Assembly (NCBI GenBank): GCA_002686945.1 | Contig: NYYZ01000029.1 | Location: 62,001 to 126,000, forward strand | Length of the DNA: 64,000 nt | Source: Planctomycetota bacterium | GTDB lineage: Bacteria > Planctomycetota > UBA1135 > GCA-002686595 | Reading direction: 5' to 3' | The notes under the pieces: model-generated | What the model was told of the DNA's origin: nothing | Databases searched by the model: none | Seen by the model: only the letters and a program-made list of their open reading frames with translations | In this document: positions 56,068 to 64,000 of the stretch, piece after piece | How positions within the stretch are numbered: the stretch's first letter is position 1 | How the letters are laid out: each line of letters begins with the position of its first letter | Position numbers and translations under genes: made by a program

Positions 56068-57572
56068 GGGGTGCCCCCGGGCGTGCGCTCGTTGACTGCC
56101 TCGCCCAGGCGACTGGCACCTGAACGATCGGCGCCCAGACGATCAGCGCAGAAGACAATCACGAAAGCAATGACTCCACAGACCCCCACCAACTGCAATG
56201 CTCCACGATCATCGTGCAATTGATAGGCCTCGAACACGGCCATGGAAAGCGTCCGTGTCTCGCCCAGCAGGCTGCCTGCCACCAAGATCGTAGCCCCGAA
56301 CTCGCCCAGAGCGCGGCCCATGCCCAGCAGCACACCCGCACCAATGCCCCGAGCCGCGAGAGGCAGAGTCACTTGGACAAATGCTCGCAGAGGACTCAAA
56401 CCCAAAGAACGGGCCATGGCTTCGAGTCGTGGGTCAACTGCTTCCAGGGCCGTGCGCATGGGACGCACGAAGAGCGGGAAGGCAACCACTCCTCCGGCCA
56501 ACACCGCCCCTTGAAAGGTGAGCAGGAGATCCAAACTCGCCAACAGCCCGCCCTTGCCCAGCATCAACAGCAACAACCAGCCCACCGCAGTAGGCGGCAG
56601 GATAAGAGGCAAATGCACCAGGGCTTCCAAGACGCTGCGGCCCCAAAAACGCCGCCGAGCCAGGACCCACGCCATCAATAGGGCCGGGAAGAAGTCCAGC
56701 AGCACCACCGCAAGGGCCACCTTGGCGCTGACCATGAGGACCGGGCCGAGCACGCTTGGGTGTTTTGAGGACTTGGGGGAGAAACTCGCCTCTTCGGCGC
56801 TCAACATGCGCTGCACCGGATCAAGACCGGCTGCACGAATTGAAGCGCCTCCGGCGGGCAGCAAGAGCAACTCCCGCAAGCGAGCCCCCGCACCCGACAG
56901 CGTGCTTCTCCGAGGTACGCCCAGGGCAGCCTCCACAACCGGCGCCTGATCCTTGGGCACCTCATACAGAATTTCAACCGAGTCCGAACGACGAGCGTCT
57001 GCGAGATAGACAATACCGAAGGGAACCGCGCCGACCTCCACGGCCGCGAGAGCAGCCCGGGCGTCAGCTACCACTGTGATGCGCCCCTTCAGCTCTTCCC
57101 AAAGTCCAATGTTCTCGAGCCAGGCCTTGACGTAACGCCCCAGGGGTACGGCTTCGCTGGAAGGCAGTGGCAAGCGGGCTTCGCCTGCGGAGAGCATTTC
57201 CACATCAAAGAGTGTCGCGGGTCCCAGTCCTTTGGGGGCCACGACACACAGGCCGCCCTGGGCAAAGACCGTCGCGCTGTCCTCCTCCAGGAGTCCCCGG
57301 GAATGGAGTTCGCCGATCCACTGGATGTCTGCCGAGAGAATCAGATCCGCCGCCACTCCGGCGATCAACTGGCGCGCCAGATCTCCGCTGGCCCCGGACG
57401 AGATCTCCAAGGGAGATTCACCCTGCGCCTGCCACTGGGCATCCAGACCCTGGGCCACTTCGCGCAGGCTGGATGCCACCAACACCCTCGGACCCTGGGC
57501 ACCAGCACTGGGGTGACAGAGCCCTGCAGCCAGGGAAAGACACAGACCCAGAGAATCGAGATGAGCAAACAC
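56064..57572 (-). CDS. modA-modB: Fused molybdate-binding protein and permease (ModA-ModB)
   Basis: A 502-residue fusion. Residues about 28-245 are a ModA-type periplasmic binding protein (VLVASSLREV, ISSGASGDLARQLIAGVAADL, VVAPKGLG, GIVYLADAR). A short linker with SPKSSKHPS leads to a ModB permease (residues about 270-490) with the EAA loop EAMARSLGLSPLRAFVQVTLP and GALGEFGAT. Normally these are separate proteins; tethering fixes one binding domain to the channel. It begins at GTG 57572; a TAGACT hexamer ends 8 nt upstream inside a hairpin. ModC overlaps the 3' end. Confidence 0.92.
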   Translation of the reverse strand: MFAHLDSLGLCLSLAAGLCHPSAGAQGPRVLVASSLREVAQGLDAQWQAQGESPLEISSGASGDLARQLIAGVAADLILSADIQWIGELHSRGLLEEDSATVFAQGGLCVVAPKGLGPATLFDVEMLSAGEARLPLPSSEAVPLGRYVKAWLENIGLWEELKGRITVVADARAALAAVEVGAVPFGIVYLADARRSDSVEILYEVPKDQAPVVEAALGVPRRSTLSGAGARLRELLLLPAGGASIRAAGLDPVQRMLSAEEASFSPKSSKHPSVLGPVLMVSAKVALAVVLLDFFPALLMAWVLARRRFWGRSVLEALVHLPLILPPTAVGWLLLLMLGKGGLLASLDLLLTFQGAVLAGGVVAFPLFVRPMRTALEAVDPRLEAMARSLGLSPLRAFVQVTLPLAARGIGAGVLLGMGRALGEFGATILVAGSLLGETRTLSMAVFEAYQLHDDRGALQLVGVCGVIAFVIVFCADRLGADRSGASRLGEAVNERTPGGTP

Positions 57573-57597
57573 CGGGGAGGAGTCTAACCTCTCCCCG
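57573..57597 (-). terminator. Hairpin ending the upstream gene and abutting the modA-modB start
   Basis: CGGGGAG/CTCCCCG (7 bp) with an 11-nt loop that contains TAGACT, directly next to the GTG. It may terminate the secreted-protein gene 34 nt upstream and also cover the modA-modB promoter -10. Confidence 0.4.
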
Positions 57598-57630
57598 ATG
57601 TGCAGCGCTCAGACGCTCAGACCCTTGCCT

Positions 57631-60132
57631 TCAAGGAATCCAGATCGTCTGCAGCCCGTCGCTGAAGTTGGAGTTCGCGCCCCCTGCAGCGGGATCGCGA
57701 TACCAGGCCTGGAAGAAGACCGTGTCCCCCATGCTTACCTGGCCGGAAACCTGGGGCGGGGAAGCCACATTGAAGGACCAACTGCTGTCTCCGAGACCCG
57801 AGATCGAGGTGGCTCCCAACCGGAAGAGGGGAGCAGACACGCAGAGGAAGCCGTTGGCCACGGGGGTGAGCCCTTGACCAAATGAGTAGAAGAACAACAT
57901 GAACTGGCCAGCGGGCATACCCGTGGCCAGCAGCGTCAAGTCGTTGGCCCCTATGGAAGTGGTGCCAGTGGCGGAGATCAAAGCACCTGTGCCTACGGAG
58001 TTCGGCGTGGTAATGCAGTAGTTGCTGATCAGGGGGCTGTCGTACTCCAACTGGGCAGCGCGCAGGCGCCACAGGTTTCCGGAGCGCCCGAAGGTCTGCA
58101 CAGTCCAGAAGGTGTCGTCGCCAGGATCACAGGTTGTGCCTGAATAGTCACCCCAACGGTTGCGCCCGGACCCGTCCAGAATCTGATAGCTACCGGTGCC
58201 GGTCTTGTATTCGAGCGGATCGCTTATGTCGCTCTGGGTATCAGAATCCTGACGACCAGAGACAAAGCAGCTTACGAAAGTAGAAGCACTCGAGCCGCTA
58301 TAGCCAACCACCACATCTCCAACCGAATTGACCGCAATCGAGGGATAGTAGTAATGGAATACACCGGTTGTATCGCGGATCGTACTGCGCTGAATATCGG
58401 CACCATTGGAAGGACCTATCTCATACCAGCGAATTCCAGCTGTATTCTGATTGGTGCCAATCGTGTGGCAGGTGAAGAGGCTGCCGCCGCGATAGACCGC
58501 ATTCTGTAGCCGGTCGTCCCCGGTACTGATGGGCACGCTGCTGCCAGAAGCGGGAGCATCGGGCGGCGAGGAGTGAGACGCCACGGTCAAGATCGAAGCG
58601 GTCTGCAGGGTTGGCGCAGTCAGGGGCGGATTCACCCGGCGAACCAGAATCTGGTTGCTGCCCCAAGTGCTCGCAATGTAGGCCACACCGGGATCTTCCC
58701 AGTGCACCGCAGGCTGATTGGCTTGGGTGTAGCCCAGATTGCGGAAAGCGGTCACGGTCCCCAGAACCGGACTGGAGGCGATCATGGGCGCCTTATCAAG
58801 AGCCCAGATCGTCATGGTTCCGGAACCAGTGGAGTTGTCGATCATCAGGGCGCTCATGTAGACGCCGCGGGCACCGACTCCCAGGGTGGGATAATCAGGC
58901 CAGCGGTTGGCATCGGCGCCTTGGCTGGTGTTGAAACTGGTCTTGAGCCAGCCCCCCTGGGGCGAATCGGTCAGGCTGACCGCAAGGTAGATGCGATTTG
59001 AAAAGTTGGTTGAGATTACGATCCAGCGATTGTCCTGGGGATCATAGACAACCCGTGGATCGCCACCCGCGCTGGCCCCGAAGAACGAGTTCAAAGAGGC
59101 ACCGGCGATCAGGCTGCCGGTCTTGGACCAGTATGTGATGTTCGAGTTGACCACCGTGACAAAGTGATTCGGCCCCACGGCTCCGTGTGTGTCCGGAGGG
59201 ATGGACGAAGCGCCTGGGTTGCCCCCCAGTTCCTGACAGAAGAACTGCTGCATCACTGAAGGAGGATCGATTATGCCCACGCTCGGAGCAACTGGTGCCG
59301 CCGGAGAGGGAGACGCAGGCTTGGGCGCTACGAGAGGCGCTAGGGGCTGGGGCTGAGGACGCGTCAGCAAAGACACGGGGCCGGGGGAGTGGGCCTTGAG
59401 CGCTTCGCCGCGCTGCCAGGCCAAACCTGCATAGCCGGTGCCAGTCAGGTTACCCGGGGGCACGTCTTCGAAGTCAATTACCACCGTGCGGCCTGCGCGC
59501 ACATAGGTCAGGTCATCCAAGGAGTACCAGGCCTGGCTCCAATCGGCCTTGCGCGCTTCGATCAGCAAGCGGTCAATGCCCTTGGCATTCAGCGCCACAA
59601 AGACCATTTGTTCCTCAAGGTCGGTCCAGGCACCAGTGGCAATCGTCTTGCCCCCAGCCTGACCCAGCAAACGCACGGCATCGGCTTCGGAACCCTGGCC
59701 CGAACCCTTGCCAAGCCAGACGCCGATCAAATCCACCTGACCGTCAAAGCCGATCGGCATGCGCAAATCGCCCCAATAGTTGGTGATGGACTTGTCGCCG
59801 GAATGGGTGGGCAGGGCGCCATCACCATCAGGACTCTCCCACTCACCGCGCTTGCCATTACGGAAACGACGGGAGGGCTGTTCAAACAGGGGGCGTTGCT
59901 TTTCCCTCTCCATGACCACGTCCCAGCCCTCGATACGGGTATTGAGGAAGGCGCCGGGATCCACGCGCACACCGGGGTTGATTTGGGCGGGATTGGCTTC
60001 GGGATCGTCCGCCAACGTGGCCGGGGAGGCTGTCTCTCCTGGAGCGGGAAGAGCCCGGGGCTGATCCCCTTGTTGGGCCCAGCTGGGCAGGACGGCAAGA
60101 GAGAGAACGGACAGGCTGTGCAGGATTTTCAT
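57631..60132 (-). CDS. Large secreted protein with C-terminal WYRDP/NFSDG domain
   Basis: An 833-residue exported protein. ATG 60132 gives the signal peptide KILHSLSVLSLAVLPSWAQ; the frame is open 33 codons upstream. Residues about 100-250 are a beta-rich region with a DFEDVPPGNLTG motif. A Pro-rich linker (APKPASPSPAAPVAP) leads to a likely beta-propeller (repeats such as VGPNHFVTVVNSNITYWSK, DPQDNRWIVISTNFSNR, ALDKAPMIASSP). The last 100 residues carry SFGQGLTPVANGFLCV and FFQAWYRDPAAGGANSNFSD, a C-terminal domain I associate with planctomycete secreted proteins. Its role may be surface sorting or adhesion; unproven. Confidence 0.78.
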   Translation of the reverse strand: MKILHSLSVLSLAVLPSWAQQGDQPRALPAPGETASPATLADDPEANPAQINPGVRVDPGAFLNTRIEGWDVVMEREKQRPLFEQPSRRFRNGKRGEWESPDGDGALPTHSGDKSITNYWGDLRMPIGFDGQVDLIGVWLGKGSGQGSEADAVRLLGQAGGKTIATGAWTDLEEQMVFVALNAKGIDRLLIEARKADWSQAWYSLDDLTYVRAGRTVVIDFEDVPPGNLTGTGYAGLAWQRGEALKAHSPGPVSLLTRPQPQPLAPLVAPKPASPSPAAPVAPSVGIIDPPSVMQQFFCQELGGNPGASSIPPDTHGAVGPNHFVTVVNSNITYWSKTGSLIAGASLNSFFGASAGGDPRVVYDPQDNRWIVISTNFSNRIYLAVSLTDSPQGGWLKTSFNTSQGADANRWPDYPTLGVGARGVYMSALMIDNSTGSGTMTIWALDKAPMIASSPVLGTVTAFRNLGYTQANQPAVHWEDPGVAYIASTWGSNQILVRRVNPPLTAPTLQTASILTVASHSSPPDAPASGSSVPISTGDDRLQNAVYRGGSLFTCHTIGTNQNTAGIRWYEIGPSNGADIQRSTIRDTTGVFHYYYPSIAVNSVGDVVVGYSGSSASTFVSCFVSGRQDSDTQSDISDPLEYKTGTGSYQILDGSGRNRWGDYSGTTCDPGDDTFWTVQTFGRSGNLWRLRAAQLEYDSPLISNYCITTPNSVGTGALISATGTTSIGANDLTLLATGMPAGQFMLFFYSFGQGLTPVANGFLCVSAPLFRLGATSISGLGDSSWSFNVASPPQVSGQVSMGDTVFFQAWYRDPAAGGANSNFSDGLQTIWIP

Positions 60133-60385
60133 CGGTGGATCTTCAGGCAGGAAGAGATGCAAGATCTGGGATTGGGGCGCAGGTCTCCGGAGCAGGAAGC
60201 GCTTCCGTGGGACCCCCAACCAAAGCTTCACCTATGGACTAGTTCCACGCTGCACCCTGGACTGCTAGATTACCTAACCATTACATAAAGTGCTCGTATG
60301 GACCCCCTCCTGGGGCACATTTGAGGTTTTTGACCTGGCCTGGGCTCAGACCGGGACGAGCCTTGAGGCGACTCCCCCGGACAGC

Positions 60386-61477
60386 TCAGGGCCCGATCAA
60401 GAAGTGGCACACATCGCCCTCCGCCAGGGCGTAGTCCCGGCCCTCGGTGCGCATGCGCCCCGCGGCCTTGATGGCTGCTTCGCTGCCGAACTCGTCCAGG
60501 TCATCCACCGAGTAGACCTCGGCCCGGATGAAGTTCTTCTCGAAGTCCGTATGAATCACGCCCGCCGCCTTGGGTCCCTTCCAGCCCGCGTGAATCGTCC
60601 AGGCCCGCAGTTCCTTGGGACCCACGGTGTAGAAGGTCTGCAGACCGAGCAAGGAGTAGGCCGCGCGGATCAGGCGAGGCAGGCCCAACTCGGTCAAGCC
60701 CAAGTCTGATTGAAAGCTGGCTTGATCCTCCGCATCCATGTTGCGCAATTCGCTCTCCAGATCGGTGCAAATCGCGATCCACTCGGCACCGGTTGCCTCG
60801 GCATGCTGCGCCACGACTTGAGCATGGTTGCCCTCGGCGGTTAGATCATCATCCCCCACGTTTGCCACATACAGCACGGGCTTGGCGCTCAGAAGGCAGA
60901 GGGGCTTGAGCGCGACACGTTCCACTGCGCTCCAGTCGCTGGCCCGCAGGGACTCTCCCGCCTCCAGCATGGTCGCCACACGCTCAAAAAGTTCCTTCTG
61001 GACAATCGACTCCTTGTCCCCTGAGCGCGCCTTCTTTGACACACGGTCCAATGCCTTTTGCACCGTGTCCAAATCGGCCAGAGCCAGTTCCACATCGATG
61101 ATCTCGATATCGCTCTTGGGATTGACCGGTTCTTCACGCACGACTTGCGAACCTTCGAAGCAACGCACCACATGCAGAATCGCGTCGGTCTCGCGGATGT
61201 TGGCCAGGAACTTGTTGCCCAGACCCTCGCCCTTTGACGCTCCTGCGATCAGGCCGGCGATATCCACCACCTTGATCACCGCGGGGATCACCTTCTTCGT
61301 CTCCACGTGGGACAAGATGCGCCCCATGTTGTCGTCCGGAACCTCGGCGATCGCCAGGTTGGGATCGATTGTGCAGAAGGGAAAGTTGCCCATCTCAGCG
61401 CCAGCGGCGGTCAACGCGTTGAAAAGGGTGCTCTTGCCCACATTGGGCAAACCGACGATTCCGCAGGAAAGGGACAT
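60386..61477 (-). CDS. ychF: Obg-family ATPase/GTPase YchF
   Basis: A 363-residue cytosolic P-loop protein: GLPNVGKST near residues 9-17, DIAGLIAGASKGEGLGNKFL switch region, a central coiled domain (LDRVSKKARSGDKE), and a C-terminal TGS domain (LQTFYTVGPKELRAWTIHAG). YchF prefers ATP; the nucleotide-specificity motif reads YVANVGDDD, a variant of the usual NVxE. It associates with ribosomes and dampens stress responses in E. coli. I start at ATG 61477 (MSLSCGIVGLPN); the frame is open 36 codons upstream without similarity. Confidence 0.94.
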   Translation of the reverse strand: MSLSCGIVGLPNVGKSTLFNALTAAGAEMGNFPFCTIDPNLAIAEVPDDNMGRILSHVETKKVIPAVIKVVDIAGLIAGASKGEGLGNKFLANIRETDAILHVVRCFEGSQVVREEPVNPKSDIEIIDVELALADLDTVQKALDRVSKKARSGDKESIVQKELFERVATMLEAGESLRASDWSAVERVALKPLCLLSAKPVLYVANVGDDDLTAEGNHAQVVAQHAEATGAEWIAICTDLESELRNMDAEDQASFQSDLGLTELGLPRLIRAAYSLLGLQTFYTVGPKELRAWTIHAGWKGPKAAGVIHTDFEKNFIRAEVYSVDDLDEFGSEAAIKAAGRMRTEGRDYALAEGDVCHFLIGP

Positions 61478-61593
61478 ACTGTGACTGGTTCCAGGTGTGG
61501 AACTTTGAATCAGCTCCAGGGAAGCGAGGCAGTTTAGCGTGGAGCAACGGCGCGAACAGCCCCCTTTTGGAGGAAGCGAGTCCATTGGATCGG

Positions 61594-64000
61594 TCAGTCG
61601 TAGGCCAGGGCGGCGCCCTTGGCGACCCGCATGGCATAGCGCCTGAGAATCCGATCCAGCACCTCAGGGGAACCTCCCCGAGCGTTGCATAGGCTGACCA
61701 GCCCTCCCAGGGAGGCCTCCCGATCCGCCGGCTGCACGGGCAGTCCGCCCTGCAACTGAGACCAATAGGCTTGATTCCAGGCGGGTTCCAGAGCTGTGCG
61801 CTCGTTCCAGTCATTCCAACTCACGAGCAGGGTGGGACCGTTGGCCTCGATGACACTGCTGGTGGCCTCCAAGAAACCCACTGAGGGCTGAGGCGAGACT
61901 CGCACGCAAAGGGACTGTCCATCGTTCCCAAGGCCATGGGTCGAGGACCAGCCCGCCACGCCGGAATCATCAAAGCCCCACCAGAGCATGCCAAAGGCGC
62001 GGCGAACCTGATCGTCCTGATTGCGCCAGAGCAAGGCTTCCTGATAGGTGCCCCGGGCAAAGTCTGTCACATTGCCAGGCGGCACCGTGCTTGCATTGCC
62101 GCTCTGAAAATCCTGAAAGGAACGGTAGCGTAGAAGGGGCTGGTCGATCAGATGCCAGCGGCCATAGCCACTGAAGGCCGTCGAGTCTGTGCCCGGGGGA
62201 TGCGTGGCGATAAATGTGATCTCCTCGCCCGTGCTGGTTTCAACTTGATCAGTGATCCACTGCCAGTCGCTCTCCACCAGACGCTGGCCATCCCAACCAG
62301 GAATGTCGTGCCAGAAGACGAAGAAGACCAGTTCCCCATCCAGGCGCAGCATGCAACGGCGATTTCCCAGCTTGCTCACCAGGAAAATCACCTCGTCGGT
62401 CAGGGCCTGACGGCGCTGAAACAAACTGGCCTGGGGATCAAGCCAACCCGCCTGCTGCACCTTGGGCTCCAACATGGGCGCGATGTCAAAGTCCACTCCG
62501 GGTCGATCCGCAGCCCTGACCAGTTCGAGGAAGGACTGCCATTGGCGTGGCCCTTCCCCCTGGGGAGTTGCCAGGGTGTCAAGCTGCAGCCCGTACCAAT
62601 CCACCACGAATCCTCCCAACCCAGCAGCCCGCGCCAGATCCACAGACAGGCGCGCCACATCCTGGTCCCGGGAGTCATAGAGGCCCACCAGGGGAAGAGC
62701 ATCGAGACCATCCACCGTGCTCGCGGCCCCGTCCCTGCGACCGTTGATGCGCACAAAATCGGGATCATGGGTCAAACTCAAGGATGCAGGATCACAGGGT
62801 GAAGGATCGCCCCAGGCCCAATTGCCCCAGCGCTGCTTGCTGCCGACGGCATTGCCCTGGGCCATGGGATGGGTGGGATTGCGAAACCAGGGGGCATAGG
62901 CAGCCAATTGCAGAGGTCCCGCGCTGCCATCCAAGGCCTCGGGCGCCCCGACCTGGACCTCGTCAATGAACAGGGGCACGGAGAGCGATGAGACCAGGCG
63001 CAGACGCAGATAGACCGCGTCACCGGGAACGGCAGCCCCGAGGGGAGTCTCGATCCAACGCCAGACGCCCCCATCCTTCTTGACAGGACAGAAGAGTTCT
63101 TGAGAGAGCACCTGCTGACCTCCACCGGAACCATGAGCGATCAGCTCCAGGCGCACACACTGGTTCGTATTCGGACTGAGGGGCAAGCTGGGATCGAGGG
63201 GCACACGCAGCCAGGAGCCGAGCACCGGTTGCTCGCCGATCCAGGGACTGCCAGGTGTGCTGCCCAATCCGATGCGCGCGGAAACCTGTCCACCGGGCAG
63301 CAACTCCACATGCCGGCGACCGCGACGGGATGGACTCGAACTCCCAGTGGCTTCGACCGTCGCTCCTGCCAAGACCCAACCTGCGCTGCCCTTCTCGAAG
63401 CTCCCGTCAAGACCGACATGCTGGCCAGGTGCGTGATCTCCCATGGCGAAGCGATCCACATCAAAGGTTCCGGGGCCGGTGACCACCAAATGCAGGACCA
63501 CCTCAGCGGTCTGGGGCCAGACGCGCCCCGCTGCCCCCGGCAGGGGCTCGGCCACCAGGTCCTTCCATGTCCAAGCAGGTGTGCTGCCATCCATACTTGA
63601 ACTGAGACTCAGGGGGGCATCCCCGGACGAATTTCGACGCAACAATTCAAGCTGCACGGAGCCAGACACGGGCGCTCCCCCCGGCGCACGCCGCACAACG
63701 GCTCGGGCAGCGCAACGCTGACCCAGCCAGGCATTCTGGGGGGCGGGCTGCAAACCAGCACTCCCCAGCGGAAGCGACTGTTCGAGCGACACCTGCTGCC
63801 CCGCGGCCACGGTCACGCGCAGGATGCTGCGCCCGGAAGGGGTCATCAGGCTGACGAAGTTCGCCTGGGGGTCGCTGGATTGAACACTCCATCCAAGCAG
63901 TCCCTGATCCAGGTCAGGATTGAGGAGAGTCACCTCTCCACCCGCGCGGATATCACCCAAGGCCACCGGCGAAATCACCGCCAGTGCGAGCGCCAGGGCC
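61594..64000 (-). CDS. Large secreted GH99/GH71-like glycosidase-type protein, N-terminus beyond the window
   Basis: At least 802 residues are visible. The reading frame continues to the right edge through ALALALAVISPVALG, clearly the hydrophobic core of a signal peptide, so the true start lies outside and the GTG at 63978 is not the start. Residues 1-330 hold two or more beta-sandwich modules (carbohydrate-binding-like: GQQVSLEQSLPLG; DGSFEKGSAGW). The C-terminal 400 residues resemble GH99-like/WbsX (beta/alpha)8 domains: LVGLYDSRD, GGFVVDWYG, LEPKV, FVFWHDIPGWDGQ and WNDWNERTALEP near the end. Substrate unknown, possibly a mannose-rich or other surface glycan. Confidence 0.75.
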   Translation of the reverse strand, partial: ALALALAVISPVALGDIRAGGEVTLLNPDLDQGLLGWSVQSSDPQANFVSLMTPSGRSILRVTVAAGQQVSLEQSLPLGSAGLQPAPQNAWLGQRCAARAVVRRAPGGAPVSGSVQLELLRRNSSGDAPLSLSSSMDGSTPAWTWKDLVAEPLPGAAGRVWPQTAEVVLHLVVTGPGTFDVDRFAMGDHAPGQHVGLDGSFEKGSAGWVLAGATVEATGSSSPSRRGRRHVELLPGGQVSARIGLGSTPGSPWIGEQPVLGSWLRVPLDPSLPLSPNTNQCVRLELIAHGSGGGQQVLSQELFCPVKKDGGVWRWIETPLGAAVPGDAVYLRLRLVSSLSVPLFIDEVQVGAPEALDGSAGPLQLAAYAPWFRNPTHPMAQGNAVGSKQRWGNWAWGDPSPCDPASLSLTHDPDFVRINGRRDGAASTVDGLDALPLVGLYDSRDQDVARLSVDLARAAGLGGFVVDWYGLQLDTLATPQGEGPRQWQSFLELVRAADRPGVDFDIAPMLEPKVQQAGWLDPQASLFQRRQALTDEVIFLVSKLGNRRCMLRLDGELVFFVFWHDIPGWDGQRLVESDWQWITDQVETSTGEEITFIATHPPGTDSTAFSGYGRWHLIDQPLLRYRSFQDFQSGNASTVPPGNVTDFARGTYQEALLWRNQDDQVRRAFGMLWWGFDDSGVAGWSSTHGLGNDGQSLCVRVSPQPSVGFLEATSSVIEANGPTLLVSWNDWNERTALEPAWNQAYWSQLQGGLPVQPADREASLGGLVSLCNARGGSPEVLDRILRRYAMRVAKGAALAYD

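Noticed and set aside
1-64000. CRISPR arrays, tRNA or rRNA genes, insertion sequences, prophage
   Set aside because: No regularly spaced repeats, cloverleaf or rRNA-like segments, transposase motifs or phage structural genes were seen on either strand by eye.

Overview
The window is high-GC, gene-dense bacterial DNA, most likely from an uncultured Planctomycetota. Support comes from a short basic protein of the kind annotated in Planctomycetes, Verrucomicrobia and Chlamydiae (13412-13660), many large TPR lipoproteins, an SH3-like/TPR periplasmic protein type familiar from planctomycetes, a planctomycete-type secreted metalloprotease-like protein with HExxH, and a secreted protein ending in a WYRDP/NFSDG domain. 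The phylum call is an inference from gene content. I saw no tRNA, rRNA, CRISPR array, insertion sequence or phage gene.

Layout. (1) 1-10486, minus strand: a surface-polysaccharide operon. An ABC glycan exporter (Wzm/Wzt with a C-terminal cargo-recognition domain) is followed, mostly with 4-nt ATGA/GTGA overlaps, by GT2 and GT4 glycosyltransferases, a PIG-L deacetylase and a rare PIG-L/GT2 fusion. A SRPBCC protein and two more GT4 genes follow; the last runs off the left edge. (2) 10637-17504, minus: queE, der and a lipoprotein gene, the small basic protein, a SPOR-like membrane protein, and a TPR lipoprotein/membrane protein pair. (3) 17671-19827, plus: mtaB and a divergent Fe-S uracil-DNA-glycosylase-like gene. 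(4) 20378-32695, plus: secretin-like lipoprotein, two exported TPR proteins, ExbB, two ExbDs, a strong terminator, then a second secretin-like lipoprotein. Together these suggest a proton-motive-force-coupled envelope machine; it is the best candidate for an undescribed system. (5) 32869-36372: HAD hydrolase, Fe-superoxide dismutase, and a RegA/RegB-type redox two-component system that keeps the quinone-site motif and the redox cysteine. (6) 36438-50339: two complete oligopeptide ABC importers placed head to head; the left one has permeases with very large insertions. (7) 50477-64000: a TraB-family protein with an embedded pseudopilin (GspG)-like domain, a lipid kinase, the metalloprotease-like protein, a fluoride channel, a molybdate transporter with fused ModA-ModB, two large secreted proteins (one cut by the right edge) and ychF.

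Regulation. Several genes that begin transcription units have a TAnnnT -10 element ending only 6-10 nt before an ATG or GTG, and four promoters share a (T/C)TGAAC -35 element at 16-18 nt. This points to frequent leaderless or near-leaderless transcripts. It also fixes several start codons, notably mtaB (GTG 17671) and the 44149 oppA. Genes inside operons are instead joined by ATGA/GTGA/TGATG overlaps.
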